58,750 nt of DNA from assembly GCA_016932015.1 (NCBI GenBank), contig JAFGDQ010000116.1, positions 1 through 58,750 on the forward strand, in the 5' to 3' direction. The translations under genes and the position numbers were made by a program. Under the pieces are notes generated by a model that searched no databases, was not told the origin of the DNA, and saw only the letters and a program-made list of their open reading frames with translations. This document shows positions 17,211 through 25,691 of this stretch, in pieces. The DNA comes from Spirochaetota bacterium. Lineage in GTDB: Bacteria > Spirochaetota > UBA4802 > JAFGDQ01. Numbering within the stretch: position 1 is the first letter of the stretch; the number at the start of each line of letters is the position of its first letter.

Positions 17211-18206
17211 TTGATAGAAAAGAACAGGAAAACGCGGACAGGAAATAATTTTCAGAGGCAGGCAGTGGAGAAATTGAAAGCATATCATAATCCGGGCGAC
17301 ATACAGAATAATTTACATAAAATTGTTGATGAGCTCTGTCATCAGGGTTCATATGAAACAGTATATCACAGGGCAAAGCATGAAGCGCCAATGCCTTCCA
17401 TTGAGGTGCTTGAGGAAATAGTAGAACTGCTGAGATCGGTTATGTTTCCGGGATATTTCGGAAATTCCGATATTAAGCCTGAAACAATGAGATATTATCT
17501 CGGAGCAGCGATTGACAGGATTTTTATAGCTCTTTCAGAACAGATAAAAAGAGGGCTGTGTTTTACATGTACCAATGAAACTGAATTTTGTGAGGACTGC
17601 GACAGAAAAGCCAGAGAGAAGGCGCTGAATTTTCTGATGAAACTTTCAGATATCCGCCGCCTGCTTTCAACAGATGTAATTGCCGCTTTTGAAGGCGATC
17701 CGGCAACTGAAAGCTATGGTGAAATAATATTCTGCTATCCGAGTATTACCGCGTTAACAAATTACAGAATAGCTCACGAGCTCTTCAAACTTGAAGTACC
17801 GTTTATTCCAAGGATAATTACGGAAATGGCTCATTCCCAGACAGGCATTGACATTAATCCTGAAGCTGTAATAGGCGAAAAATGTTTTATTGATCACGGC
17901 ACAGGAGTGGTAATAGGCGCGACATGCATACTCGGGAAAAACATCAGGATTTATCAGGGAGTTACTCTCGGAGCAAAGAGTTTTGACCTTGATGAGAAGG
18001 GAAATCCTGTTAAAGGCATTCCAAGGCATCCTATTGTTGAAGATGATGTCGTAATTTACTCGGGCGCGACAATACTAGGCAGGGTTACTTTGGGCAAGGG
18101 AGCGGTTATAGGCGGTAATGTGTGGCTTACACGCGATGTGCCTGCGGGAACCCGCGTTCTTCAGGGAAATGTAGATCTGAGATTTGAAAACGGCGCCGGA
18201 ATATAA
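17211..18206 (+). CDS. Serine O-acetyltransferase
   Basis: A protein of up to 331 residues with a helical N-terminal part and a C-terminal left-handed beta-helix of hexapeptide repeats. The catalytic region is present: HSQTGIDINPEAVIGEKCFIDHGTGVVIG, followed by NIRIYQGVTLGA and IVEDDVVIYSGATILG. It transfers acetyl from acetyl-CoA to serine, giving O-acetylserine for cysteine synthesis. A CxxC-type insertion (CFTCTNETEFCEDC) in the helical part is notable and could bind metal. The start is uncertain: TTG at 17211 lacks a ribosome binding site, and GTG near 17265 follows AGAGGCAGGC. No cysK lies beside it. Confidence 0.88.
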   Translation: MIEKNRKTRTGNNFQRQAVEKLKAYHNPGDIQNNLHKIVDELCHQGSYETVYHRAKHEAPMPSIEVLEEIVELLRSVMFPGYFGNSDIKPETMRYYLGAAIDRIFIALSEQIKRGLCFTCTNETEFCEDCDRKAREKALNFLMKLSDIRRLLSTDVIAAFEGDPATESYGEIIFCYPSITALTNYRIAHELFKLEVPFIPRIITEMAHSQTGIDINPEAVIGEKCFIDHGTGVVIGATCILGKNIRIYQGVTLGAKSFDLDEKGNPVKGIPRHPIVEDDVVIYSGATILGRVTLGKGAVIGGNVWLTRDVPAGTRVLQGNVDLRFENGAGI

Positions 18207-18323
18207 ATGTTAAATTGCTGCATTTCTAACTTCTGATGATGCTTCATATGTAACCGGACAAGATTTCTCTGCAAACGGCGGTATGCATTAATTATCATTA
18301 TATTAATTTGTCATCGAATATTC

Positions 18324-19535
18324 ATGAATAAATTTGCAGATACCCTGATTTCAAAATATAAAATGCGAAAATTTGAAATTAAACTCTTTCTTATTATAGC
18401 ACTTGCTTCCCTTATCCTTTCATGTAATTCCGGCCATGACTCTTCTGATGTTTATGTGTATCATACTCCTGATACACTTGAAACTTATCTTAATCAAATC
18501 AGTCGGAATTATTCTGAAATAACATATCTGGAGCCGGCAGGCTATTCTGTTGAGGGCAGAACCATATGGGCGATCGCTATTTCAGATTATCCTGCAGTGC
18601 TGGAGCAGGAGCCCAGAATACGCCTGACCGGTTCTATTCACGGCGATGAAAATGCCACAACAGAGGTGCTCATTAAGTTTATTGATTATATACTTGGTGA
18701 ATACAAACAGGGCAATTCTGACATCGTTAATCTTGTGAACAGCAGGTATATAGTAATCATTCCGATGATGAATCCTGACGGAGTGTATCTTAAACAGAGA
18801 ACAAATTCGAATGATGTTGACCTTAACCGGAACTTCAGTGTTGCCTGGACTTCCGGTGTACACCATGGAAGCGCTCCGTTTTCAGAATCCGAGTCCCAGA
18901 CTGTCAGGGATTATTCGCAGGATATTGTGTTTCACAGTTCCCTTACTTTTCATACAGGTGCTGTAATTGTTAACATGCCTTTTGATTATGAAAGCGAGCA
19001 TGGAGATGGTGTCATGCCTCTTGAAAGCGGCCTCGTTGACTATCTTGCGCTGGCATATTCCAGGGCAGGCGCGTTTCTTGAAACTCCGGGTCTGCTTGAC
19101 AGTATTTATGTAACTGAAGGCACTATTAACGGCGGGGACTGGTATGTTGCTAAAGGAACAATGCAGGACTGGAGTTATAAGGAAGCAGGGTGTATTGATT
19201 ATACTGTCGAGATTTCAGAAACGAGGCCGGAAACTGAAAGCGAAATGAATGAGCTATTCTTATATAACAGGGATTCCATTCTGGCTTTTATTGACGCGTC
19301 CGGCACAGGTGTTTACGGCAGAGTAACTGATTCAGGTACAGGCAATCCGATAGCAGGGGCTTTGATTACAATTGACAGCGGAGATATAACTGTAAAATCG
19401 GATGGGAACGGATATTATTACAGGATTCTTTTGCCCGATAGTTATGATATAACATTTTCAGCAGTTGGATATACGGATAATATCCAGCATGATGTTTCTG
19501 CTCCAGCTGTGCTGAATGTAACAATGACACCATAA
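18324..19535 (+). CDS. M14-family zinc carboxypeptidase lipoprotein
   Basis: A 403-residue secreted metallopeptidase. The signal peptide ends at LILSC; the start may be the second ATG at 18363, which gives a 21-residue lipoprotein signal (neither start has a good ribosome binding site). The zinc ligands are visible: His106 and Glu109 in SIHGDENATTE and His210 in LTFHTGAV. MNPDGV and DLNRNF are substrate-binding signatures of M14, and the catalytic Glu lies in YTVEISETRP. After about residue 320 comes a carboxypeptidase-regulatory-like beta-sandwich (GRVTDSGTGNPIAGALITI). It removes C-terminal residues from peptides outside the cytoplasm. Confidence 0.9.
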   Translation: MNKFADTLISKYKMRKFEIKLFLIIALASLILSCNSGHDSSDVYVYHTPDTLETYLNQISRNYSEITYLEPAGYSVEGRTIWAIAISDYPAVLEQEPRIRLTGSIHGDENATTEVLIKFIDYILGEYKQGNSDIVNLVNSRYIVIIPMMNPDGVYLKQRTNSNDVDLNRNFSVAWTSGVHHGSAPFSESESQTVRDYSQDIVFHSSLTFHTGAVIVNMPFDYESEHGDGVMPLESGLVDYLALAYSRAGAFLETPGLLDSIYVTEGTINGGDWYVAKGTMQDWSYKEAGCIDYTVEISETRPETESEMNELFLYNRDSILAFIDASGTGVYGRVTDSGTGNPIAGALITIDSGDITVKSDGNGYYYRILLPDSYDITFSAVGYTDNIQHDVSAPAVLNVTMTP

Positions 19536-19550
19536 AGATGGAATAAAGAC

Positions 19551-19579
19551 TTGACATAAAAACTATATTTTGCTATATT
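19551..19579 (+). promoter_or_regulatory. arsR promoter
   Basis: TTGACA, exactly 17 nt, then TATATT. This is one of the best sigma-70-type promoters in the window. It ends 19 nt before the arsR ATG, so the transcript leader is very short. The -10 box lies inside an ArsR-type operator (19569-19592). Confidence 0.8.
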
Positions 19580-19592
19580 ACCAAATAGGAAA
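19569..19592 (+). promoter_or_regulatory. ArsR operator 1, overlapping the arsR -10 box
   Basis: An imperfect palindrome with two 10-nt arms, TTTGCTATAT and AAATAGGAAA, separated by 4 nt; 8 of 10 positions are symmetrical. It has the same arm length, spacing and core (CTAT..AAATAG) as the perfect palindrome downstream of arsR, which supports it as a real binding site for autoregulation. Confidence 0.65.
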
Positions 19593-19598
19593 ATAAAA

Positions 19599-19931
19599 AT
19601 GGACGCGCAATTACAACGCAGATATAAAGCAAGAGCTACGATTATAAAAGCTGTGGCACATCCCACGAGGCTGTTTATTGTTGAAGAACTGAAAAAACAG
19701 AACAGAAATGCGGGCGAGCTTACGGAAATGATAGGAGCGGATGCATCAACTGTATCAAAACATCTGAGTGTATTGAAGAATGCCGGTATTATTTCTGATG
19801 AAAGACGGGGAACTACTATTATTTATCATCTGCAGACTCCGTGTATTCTGAATTTTATCGGATGCGTGGAAGAAGTTCTTCAGGCAAAAGCCCAGGATCA
19901 GATGAATATTATATCATCTTGTAAATTATAA
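19599..19931 (+). CDS. ArsR/SmtB-family transcriptional repressor
   Basis: A 110-residue winged-helix repressor. KAVAHPTRLFIVEELKKQ, the recognition helix DASTVSKHLSVLKNAGII and the wing DERRGTTIIYHL are classical ArsR features. Likely sensor cysteines are C-terminal (TPCILNFIGC and the final SSCKL); the alpha-3 ELCVC-type site is absent (here AGELTEMI), so metalloid sensing would use an atypical site. It heads a plus-strand operon with a permease, two thioredoxin-like proteins and a CcdA-like protein, and an arsenite exporter follows. Operators flank the gene on both sides. The inducer is inferred to be arsenic or another thiophilic metal. Confidence 0.9.
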   Translation: MDAQLQRRYKARATIIKAVAHPTRLFIVEELKKQNRNAGELTEMIGADASTVSKHLSVLKNAGIISDERRGTTIIYHLQTPCILNFIGCVEEVLQAKAQDQMNIISSCKL

Positions 19932-19943
19932 CAGATTTTTTAT

Positions 19944-19978
19944 TTTGCCTAAATTTGGCTATTTAGGCAAATAGCCAA
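19944..19978 (+). promoter_or_regulatory. ArsR operator 2 with overlapping second inverted repeat
   Basis: A perfect 10-4-10 palindrome, TTGGCTATTT and AAATAGCCAA, at 19955-19978. A second perfect 11-bp repeat, TTTGCCTAAAT and ATTTAGGCAAA, at 19944-19971 overlaps it. The two could form mutually exclusive hairpins in RNA, or be adjacent protein sites in DNA. It lies 33 nt before the permease start and may include a second promoter. Confidence 0.65.
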
Positions 19979-20011
19979 TAATGCTTTTACTCATAAAGGA
20001 GATAGTTTATT

Positions 20012-21310
20012 ATGAACTGGAAAGAAGAATGGAAACCGTTGCTCTGGATCATTGGCGGTTTTTTAATATTGTTTTACCTGCCTTTAGGCATCCCCAGATT
20101 CGATAACGCAATCTTTGAAGCTCTATATCTTGTCAAATGGTATGCCGAAGAGCACGTTCTCTTGTGCCTTGTTCCGGCATTTTTTATTGCAGGAGCTATT
20201 GCTGTTTTCATCAGCCAGGATTCGGTAATGAAATACCTTGGCCCTGCTGCCAGTAAGATACTTGCTTACGGAGTCTCTTCTGTCTCGGGTACAGTACTTG
20301 CCGTATGTTCCTGCACAGTACTGCCTTTATTCTCGGGTATTTACAGAATGGGCGCAGGACTTGGGCCTGCTACAGCTTTCCTTTATTCCGGCCCTGCCAT
20401 TAACGTGCTCGCAATTGTTCTTACAGCGAGAATTCTCGGAATGGAGATAGGCGCAGCCAGGGCTGTCGGAGCGGTTTTTTTCAGTATTATAATCGGCCTT
20501 CTTATGCATTTTATATACAGGAAAGAAGAAATTGAGAAGGCAAAGGCAGCGATGAATATGCCGGCACCTGAGGTAAAGCGTGCTCTGTGGAAGAATATAA
20601 TTTATTTTGCTGCAATGACCGCTATACTTGTTTTTGCCAACTGGGGCAAACCGGTTGAGACAAACGGTTTATGGTATACGATATTCAGTATGAAATGGAT
20701 CATAACCGGAATTACGGCTGTTATTCTCGGTATTGTGCTTGTAAGATGGTTTGAATTTGCATGGTGGAAAGTGGTCTTTGCTGCTGTTCCGGTGGTTGTT
20801 TTATCTGCAGTATTTCCGGGACATCCTTTGATCGCTTTCACGGCAGGTACAATCGGTCTGTCTGTAATTACAAGTACAGGTAAAGGAGAAGCGAATGAGT
20901 GGTTCTCTTCAGCATGGGGTTTCGCAAAGCAGATCCTTCCTCTGCTTCTTTTCGGGGTGCTTATTGCAGGTTTTCTGCTGGGCAGGCCTAATCATGAAGG
21001 AGTCATCCCGGGCGAATGGGTGGCATGGGCTGTAGGAGGCAATTCAGTATTCTCAAACTTCTTTGCTTCCATTGCAGGAGCATTTATGTACTTTGCGACT
21101 CTTACGGAAGTTCCCATTGTTCAGGGGCTTATCGGAGCAGGAATGGGTAAAGGCCCGGCCCTTGCTCTGCTTCTTGCAGGCCCGGCTCTTTCGCTTCCGA
21201 ACATGCTGGTAATCAAAAGTGTTATTGGATGGAAAAAGACGGTTGTTTTCGTAAGCCTGGTAGTTGTCATGGCTACTATTTCCGGAATGGTTTTCGGAGC
21301 AGTTTTTTAA
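20012..21310 (+). CDS. ArsP/DUF318-type permease
   Basis: A 432-residue membrane protein with about ten hydrophobic helices in two similar halves. The half-repeat motifs are AVCSCTVLPLFSGIYRMGAGLGPATAFLYSGPAINV near residue 85-120 and TEVPIVQGLIGAGMGKGPALALLLAGPALSLPNM near 365-400. This is the permease family PF03773, which includes ArsP, an exporter of trivalent organoarsenicals, and Cu/Zn exporters. The paired cysteines CSC in helix 3 suit thiophilic substrates. It follows arsR and precedes two thioredoxin-like genes, as in many ars loci. The substrate is not decided by sequence. Confidence 0.88.
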   Translation: MNWKEEWKPLLWIIGGFLILFYLPLGIPRFDNAIFEALYLVKWYAEEHVLLCLVPAFFIAGAIAVFISQDSVMKYLGPAASKILAYGVSSVSGTVLAVCSCTVLPLFSGIYRMGAGLGPATAFLYSGPAINVLAIVLTARILGMEIGAARAVGAVFFSIIIGLLMHFIYRKEEIEKAKAAMNMPAPEVKRALWKNIIYFAAMTAILVFANWGKPVETNGLWYTIFSMKWIITGITAVILGIVLVRWFEFAWWKVVFAAVPVVVLSAVFPGHPLIAFTAGTIGLSVITSTGKGEANEWFSSAWGFAKQILPLLLFGVLIAGFLLGRPNHEGVIPGEWVAWAVGGNSVFSNFFASIAGAFMYFATLTEVPIVQGLIGAGMGKGPALALLLAGPALSLPNMLVIKSVIGWKKTVVFVSLVVVMATISGMVFGAVF

Positions 21311-21351
21311 ACACATTAAATAAATAAGAATTTTTTATAAGGAGAAAAATT

Positions 21352-21585
21352 ATGAAAAAAATACAGGTACTGGGTACTGGCTGCGCAAAATGCGTGAAAC
21401 TTGAGGAAATTTCCCGTAAGGCTGCTGATGAGATAGGTATTGATTATGAAATCGAAAAGGTCAAGGATATCAATGAGATCATGACTTACGGTGTAATGAT
21501 GACGCCCGCTCTTGTAGTGGACGGAGAAGTTAAAGTCGCAGGCAAGGTTCCCTCAGTTGAAGACGTTAAAAATTTATTAAAGTAA
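21352..21585 (+). CDS. Small redox-active disulfide protein (thioredoxin fold)
   Basis: A 77-residue protein with active site GTGCAKC (Cys11, Cys14), cis-Pro region MTPALVVDGEV and C-terminal GKVPSVEDVKNLLK. It matches the small glutaredoxin-like family of TM0996/MTH895, often annotated as redox-active disulfide protein 2 and commonly encoded next to PF03773 permeases. It probably reduces a metalloid or hands thiols to the permease or reductase. The start follows AAGGAG. It is in the same operon as its neighbours (41 and 28 nt gaps). Confidence 0.9.
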   Translation: MKKIQVLGTGCAKCVKLEEISRKAADEIGIDYEIEKVKDINEIMTYGVMMTPALVVDGEVKVAGKVPSVEDVKNLLK

Positions 21586-21613
21586 AGATATTTAAATAAC
21601 AGGAGATTTAAAT

Positions 21614-22135
21614 ATGAAGTTTTTTAAAAGGTTTATAGTAGTAACAGTAATATCAGCTTTTGCTATGATAGCGGGCAGTGTAAGTTCTGATTATTCCTGC
21701 GGCTGCGGGGAGGCATTACTTCCATCCTCTGTTACTTCAAATATATCCGGAAAAGAAGGAAAAGGAATTACAGATAACACATATAACCATGATACAGATG
21801 AAAATTTTTCCATGTTTGGAGGAGTCGCGTTGGCTCAGGGGAAAAAATCCAGATTAAAGGCAACGTTCATCGAACTCGGATCGGTTAACTGTATTCCGTG
21901 TAAAATGATGAAACCTGTGATGAAACAGATCGGGGATAAATATGGTGACCAGGTGAAAGTACTGTTTTATGATGTATGGACGAAAAAAGGCGAACCATAC
22001 GGCCGGAAATACGGCATAAGAGCCATTCCCACCCAGGTTTATCTCGACAGCAGCGGAAAGGAGTTCTTCCGCCACACAGGCTTTCATCCTTTTGAAGAGG
22101 TTGAAAAGATACTGAAAAAGCAGGGTGTGCGCTGA
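21614..22135 (+). CDS. Exported thioredoxin-family protein
   Basis: A 173-residue protein with an N-terminal membrane/signal segment, a short Cys-rich stretch (YSCGCGEALLP), a polar linker and a thioredoxin domain from about residue 80. The active site is NCIPC (Cys93, Cys96), where the usual Trp is replaced; the cis-Pro is in IRAIPTQVY. It should act outside the cytoplasmic membrane, receiving electrons from the CcdA-like protein whose gene overlaps its stop by ATGA. This thioredoxin-CcdA pairing is a recurring electron-delivery module in ars-type operons. Confidence 0.88.
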   Translation: MKFFKRFIVVTVISAFAMIAGSVSSDYSCGCGEALLPSSVTSNISGKEGKGITDNTYNHDTDENFSMFGGVALAQGKKSRLKATFIELGSVNCIPCKMMKPVMKQIGDKYGDQVKVLFYDVWTKKGEPYGRKYGIRAIPTQVYLDSSGKEFFRHTGFHPFEEVEKILKKQGVR

Positions 22136-22857
22136 TGATCCTTGAATTCTTCACAACGCTTTCGAACATGCTTAACTCATCTCCCGGTATAGCCATTGCC
22201 GGGTCTTTTCTCTGGGGGATAGCAGGCATTATTCTTTCTCCGTGCCATCTCGCAAGCATTCCGCTTGTAGTCGGCTTTATTGACAAGCAGGGGAAAATAA
22301 GCACAGGCAGGGCGGCGGTAATATCAACATTTTTTTCATCAGGAATCCTTGCAACAATAGGGCTTGTCGGCCTGATCACGGGACTGCTTGGCAGAATGAT
22401 GGGTGATGTGGGACAGGCCGGAAATATTATCGTGGCCGTAATTCTCGTGATAATCGGCCTGTATCTCATGGGTATTATCCGCCTGCCTTTTCTTGAAAGC
22501 GGAGTGAATCAGCCGGGAATGAAAAGGAAAGGCCCGATTGCCGCGTTTTTACTCGGCCTCATTTTCGGCCTCGCTTTAGGCCCGTGCACATTCGCGTATA
22601 TGGCTCCAATGTTAGGAGTTGCTTTTGCAGTAGCTTCATCCAGCCTGGCTTACGCAGCAGCTCTTGTGCTGGCGTACACTATCGGCCACTGCTCAGTAAT
22701 TATTATTGCCGGTACTTTTACTGAAACAGTTAATCACCTTCTCCGCTGGAATGATGAGTCAAAGGGTGCAGCTGTTGTCAAAAAAGCATGCGGGGCACTG
22801 GTAAGCACTGCAGGTGTTTATATGCTCATATCAGCTTTGAGGGTTTATGGGGGCTGA
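22135..22857 (+). CDS. CcdA/DsbD-type thiol-disulfide membrane transporter
   Basis: A 240-residue protein of six hydrophobic helices. The two redox cysteines lie in the family motifs GIILSPCHLASIPLV (helix 1) and GLALGPCTFAYMAPM (helix 4). It moves electrons from cytoplasmic thioredoxin across the membrane to an exported partner, here most likely the thioredoxin protein just upstream, with which it overlaps by 1 nt (TGATG). It closes the first ars transcription unit: 185 nt separate it from the radical SAM gene, and that gap holds an inverted repeat. Confidence 0.9.
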   Translation: MILEFFTTLSNMLNSSPGIAIAGSFLWGIAGIILSPCHLASIPLVVGFIDKQGKISTGRAAVISTFFSSGILATIGLVGLITGLLGRMMGDVGQAGNIIVAVILVIIGLYLMGIIRLPFLESGVNQPGMKRKGPIAAFLLGLIFGLALGPCTFAYMAPMLGVAFAVASSSLAYAAALVLAYTIGHCSVIIIAGTFTETVNHLLRWNDESKGAAVVKKACGALVSTAGVYMLISALRVYGG

Positions 22858-22895
22858 TTTCATTTGTACTGTTGATGTTTATTCTAATTCAGGTG

Positions 22896-22922
22896 ATCAA
22901 AACCAAGTTTTGATAATATAAT
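22896..22922 (+). promoter_or_regulatory. Inverted repeat and -10-like box upstream of the radical SAM gene
   Basis: Perfect 8-bp arms ATCAAAAC and GTTTTGAT with a 3-nt loop (22896-22914) are followed at once by TATAAT (22917-22922). The -35 region is weak. It could be an operator of a separate promoter for the radical SAM and ACR3 genes. It does not resemble the two ArsR sites. Confidence 0.4.
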
Positions 22923-23042
22923 TTATCTTGAAAATATACTGCTTACTTACTGGAATGGTAACAGGTGTATTGCAGCGAATTTAAAAGCTGTAATTTCATT
23001 GCATAAAAAATATTTATTCAAAATTTGGGGAATATAAATATA

Positions 23043-24344
23043 ATGAACTGGGATCAGTATTTAGAAAAAAAACGTAAATTTAAGAGCAGTATAGACAGCA
23101 GCGGCAATCTGGTGATTCCCGCAGAGCTTGTTTCTGCGTACGGATTAAATCCGGGATCAGAAGTATACCTTACGGAACATGAAGACTTTCTCAAGCTTCA
23201 CATGCCGGTAAGCCATTTAACAAGGGTCTATATTGAACCTACAACCCGCTGCAATCTTGACTGTAAAACATGCATTAGAAATGTCTGGGATGAACCGCAG
23301 GGAAGTATGTCGGAAGAGGTTTTCACAAAAATAATGAAAGGCCTGGATGATTTTTCTCCTGTTCCTGATGTTTTTTTTGGAGGATTCGGTGAACCTTTGG
23401 TTCACCCGAGAATTCTTCAAATGATTTCTGAAGCCAAAAGCCGCGGATCATTTGTTGAGCTTATAACGAATGGTACTCTTCTTACAAAAGAAATGTCTAA
23501 GAACCTTATTGACGCGGGACTTGATATGATATGGGTATCTCTGGACGGCGCAACCCCTGAAAGCTATGCTGATGTGCGCATGGGAGCCGAGCTTCCGAAT
23601 GTACTTGAAAACATGAAGGAATTTCATGTCTTAAGGCTTAGAAAGAATGTTCGAAAATATGACAGCTGCGCTGAACCGGACAGCTACAGATTTTTTGATA
23701 AACCTTATATGGGCATTGCTTTTGTCGCAATGAAACGCAATATTCACGATCTGCCTGCTATTCTTTCAATCGCAAACCGTTTTTCTGTCTCACGGGTTCA
23801 TGTCAGCAACCTTCTGCCTTATACCGAGGAGATGGCTGAAGAGATATTGTTTCCTGATACCATTGCCGAGCTGTTTCAGCCGATGCTTCTTGACCTGCCT
23901 TTAATAAGGAAAGACAGCAGTACAAAAGAGGCATTGTATGAAGCGGCGCGTACTTTATACAGTCAGAGAATAAACGGGGCCACTCCTTCCGAGCTCTCGG
24001 ACAGATGCCCTTTTATTGAAAAAGGCTCAACAGCTGTAAGCTGGGCCGGAGATATCAGTCCGTGCCTGCCTCTGCTGCATTCATACAACGGCATTGTTAA
24101 CGGCCGCGAACATTTCCGCAGGCGGCATCAGGTCGCGAATATCACGGAAAACACGTTAAAGGAAATCTGGGAAATGCCGGACTACGTGTCATTCAGAGAC
24201 CGCGTGAAAATGTTTGATTTTTCACCATGTTCCACATGCGGCGGGTGCGACCTTTCAGAGGACAATGAGACTGACTGTATGGGCAGTGAATTTCCCACAT
24301 GCGGGAACTGCCTGTGGGCGCAGGGTTTGATAAGATGTCCGTAG
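23043..24344 (+). CDS. Radical SAM/SPASM protein with N-terminal AbrB-like domain
   Basis: A 433-residue protein. Residues 12-53 look like a SpoVT/AbrB (MazE-like) swapped-hairpin domain (SIDSSGNLVIPAELVSAYGL). The radical SAM cluster is Cys70, Cys74, Cys77 in TTRCNLDCKTCIRN, with GGFGEPLVHP and SLDGATPESY as further core motifs. A C-terminal SPASM-like region carries many cysteines (SPCSTCGGCDLSEDNETDC, PTCGNC), enough for extra FeS clusters. The layout resembles the maturases associated with tungsten oxidoreductases, but no such oxidoreductase is present; the next gene is an arsenite exporter. I prefer ATG 23043 over TTG 23025 because GGGGAA precedes it. Its substrate is unknown. Confidence 0.82.
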   Translation: MNWDQYLEKKRKFKSSIDSSGNLVIPAELVSAYGLNPGSEVYLTEHEDFLKLHMPVSHLTRVYIEPTTRCNLDCKTCIRNVWDEPQGSMSEEVFTKIMKGLDDFSPVPDVFFGGFGEPLVHPRILQMISEAKSRGSFVELITNGTLLTKEMSKNLIDAGLDMIWVSLDGATPESYADVRMGAELPNVLENMKEFHVLRLRKNVRKYDSCAEPDSYRFFDKPYMGIAFVAMKRNIHDLPAILSIANRFSVSRVHVSNLLPYTEEMAEEILFPDTIAELFQPMLLDLPLIRKDSSTKEALYEAARTLYSQRINGATPSELSDRCPFIEKGSTAVSWAGDISPCLPLLHSYNGIVNGREHFRRRHQVANITENTLKEIWEMPDYVSFRDRVKMFDFSPCSTCGGCDLSEDNETDCMGSEFPTCGNCLWAQGLIRCP

Positions 24345-24392
24345 TAGGGATGATGTATTAAATACAGTAAAAGAATACAGGGAGATCTGATT

Positions 24393-25565
24393 ATGGCAGA
24401 GAAACCTTCAGAAAAAAAGGGGCTTGGATTTTTTGAAAAGTATCTTTATGTATGGGTAATTCTGTGTATCTTTATGGGAATATTCCTTGGCAGGTTTGCT
24501 CCGGGATTTGCTGAATATCTGGACAGCCTTGCTATTAATGTTGGAGATGCTCCTGTTGTTTCAATTCCCATTGCAGTCTGCCTGTTTTTTATGATGTATC
24601 CGATTATGGTCAAGATAGATTTTACAGAAGTGATAAAAGCGGGCAAAAGCGGGAAACCTGTTTTCCTGACTCTTGTCATTAACTGGGCTGTGAAGCCGTT
24701 TACGATGTATGCAGTCAGCCTGTTTTTCCTGGGCACGGTTTTTTATACAGTTATAGGCCCGGAAGCTGTTGATTATGTTAAAATGCCGTTTGGGCTTGAT
24801 CTGCAGGCCGGTACATCCTACGGATCAGGAACAGTAGTCCTTGTGGAGGGAGTCAGGATGCTCTCTGTTCCGTTATGGCGCAGCTATTTAGCCGGATGTA
24901 TTCTGCTCGGAATTGCGCCTTGTACTGCGATGGTGCTGGTTTGGGGATTCCTCGCGAAAGGAAATGACGGGCTTACTCTTGTAATGGTAGCTATCAATTC
25001 ACTGGTCATGCTTATTCTGTACGGGCTTCTCGGAGGTTTTCTGCTTGGAGTAGGCAGGCTGCCTGTTCCATGGCAGGCGTTGCTCCTTTCGATCGCTATT
25101 TACGTGGCATTGCCTCTGGTAGCAGGGTATTTGTCCAGAAAATGGATAATATCTGCCAAAGGAGAGGCGTGGTTTAGGGAAAAATTTCTGCACTTTCTGA
25201 CGCCTGTGACAATTATTGCCCTTCTGGTTACTCTAATACTGCTCTTCAGCTTCAAGGGGGATGTGATCGTTGCGAAGCCATTGACGATCCTGTGGATCGC
25301 GATCCCGTTATTTATACAGACCAATCTGATATACTGGCTTGGTTACGGCGCTGCTAAATTATTAAGGTTGAGGTATGAAGACGCGGCTCCCGCTGCTATG
25401 ATCGGAGCTTCAAATCATTTTGAAGTTGCCATAGCAACAGCAACAATGCTGTTCGGATTATCTTCAGGGGCCGCTCTTGCAACAGTAGTCGGCGTGCTGA
25501 TAGAAGTTCCGGTTATGCTTATGCTTGTGAGGATTTCATTAAAAACAAAGCACTGGTTCGCATAA
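24393..25565 (+). CDS. acr3: ACR3-family arsenite exporter
   Basis: A 390-residue integral membrane protein with ten hydrophobic helices. Family hallmarks are visible: [16 protein letters not shown] with the following [32 protein letters not shown] (containing the functionally required Cys) and the end motif [19 protein letters not shown]. Compared with typical members it carries an insertion of about 30 residues after helix 4, including [14 protein letters not shown]3 uses the proton gradient to expel arsenite. A GGGAG ribosome binding site precedes it, and the gap after the radical SAM gene is 48 nt, so both are probably one transcript. Confidence 0.93.
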   Translation: MAEKPSEKKGLGFFEKYLYVWVILCIFMGIFLGRFAPGFAEYLDSLAINVGDAPVVSIPIAVCLFFMMYPIMVKIDFTEVIKAGKSGKPVFLTLVINWAVKPFTMYAVSLFFLGTVFYTVIGPEAVDYVKMPFGLDLQAGTSYGSGTVVLVEGVRMLSVPLWRSYLAGCILLGIAPCTAMVLVWGFLAKGNDGLTLVMVAINSLVMLILYGLLGGFLLGVGRLPVPWQALLLSIAIYVALPLVAGYLSRKWIISAKGEAWFREKFLHFLTPVTIIALLVTLILLFSFKGDVIVAKPLTILWIAIPLFIQTNLIYWLGYGAAKLLRLRYEDAAPAAMIGASNHFEVAIATATMLFGLSSGAALATVVGVLIEVPVMLMLVRISLKTKHWFA

Positions 25566-25592
25566 TAAAATTTTTACGGGCAGGATGTAAAC

Positions 25593-25685
25593 ATGGAAGA
25601 AAATGAAAAGAAAAAAGATATTCAGGGAAGCGAATATCTTTCAGGGAATGAAAATCATGTATCACAGCATGTAGAGCATAAATGA
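25593..25685 (+). CDS. Possible 30-residue peptide after ACR3
   Basis: A short frame with an AGGA-type ribosome binding site encodes a very polar peptide (Glu, Lys, Asn, His rich; begins MEENEKKK and ends QHVEHK). It lies 27 nt after the exporter gene on the same strand. Histidines near the end (NHVSQHVEH) could bind metal. It may also be a chance frame. Confidence 0.3.
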   Translation: MEENEKKKDIQGSEYLSGNENHVSQHVEHK

Positions 25686-25691
25686 GCTGAC

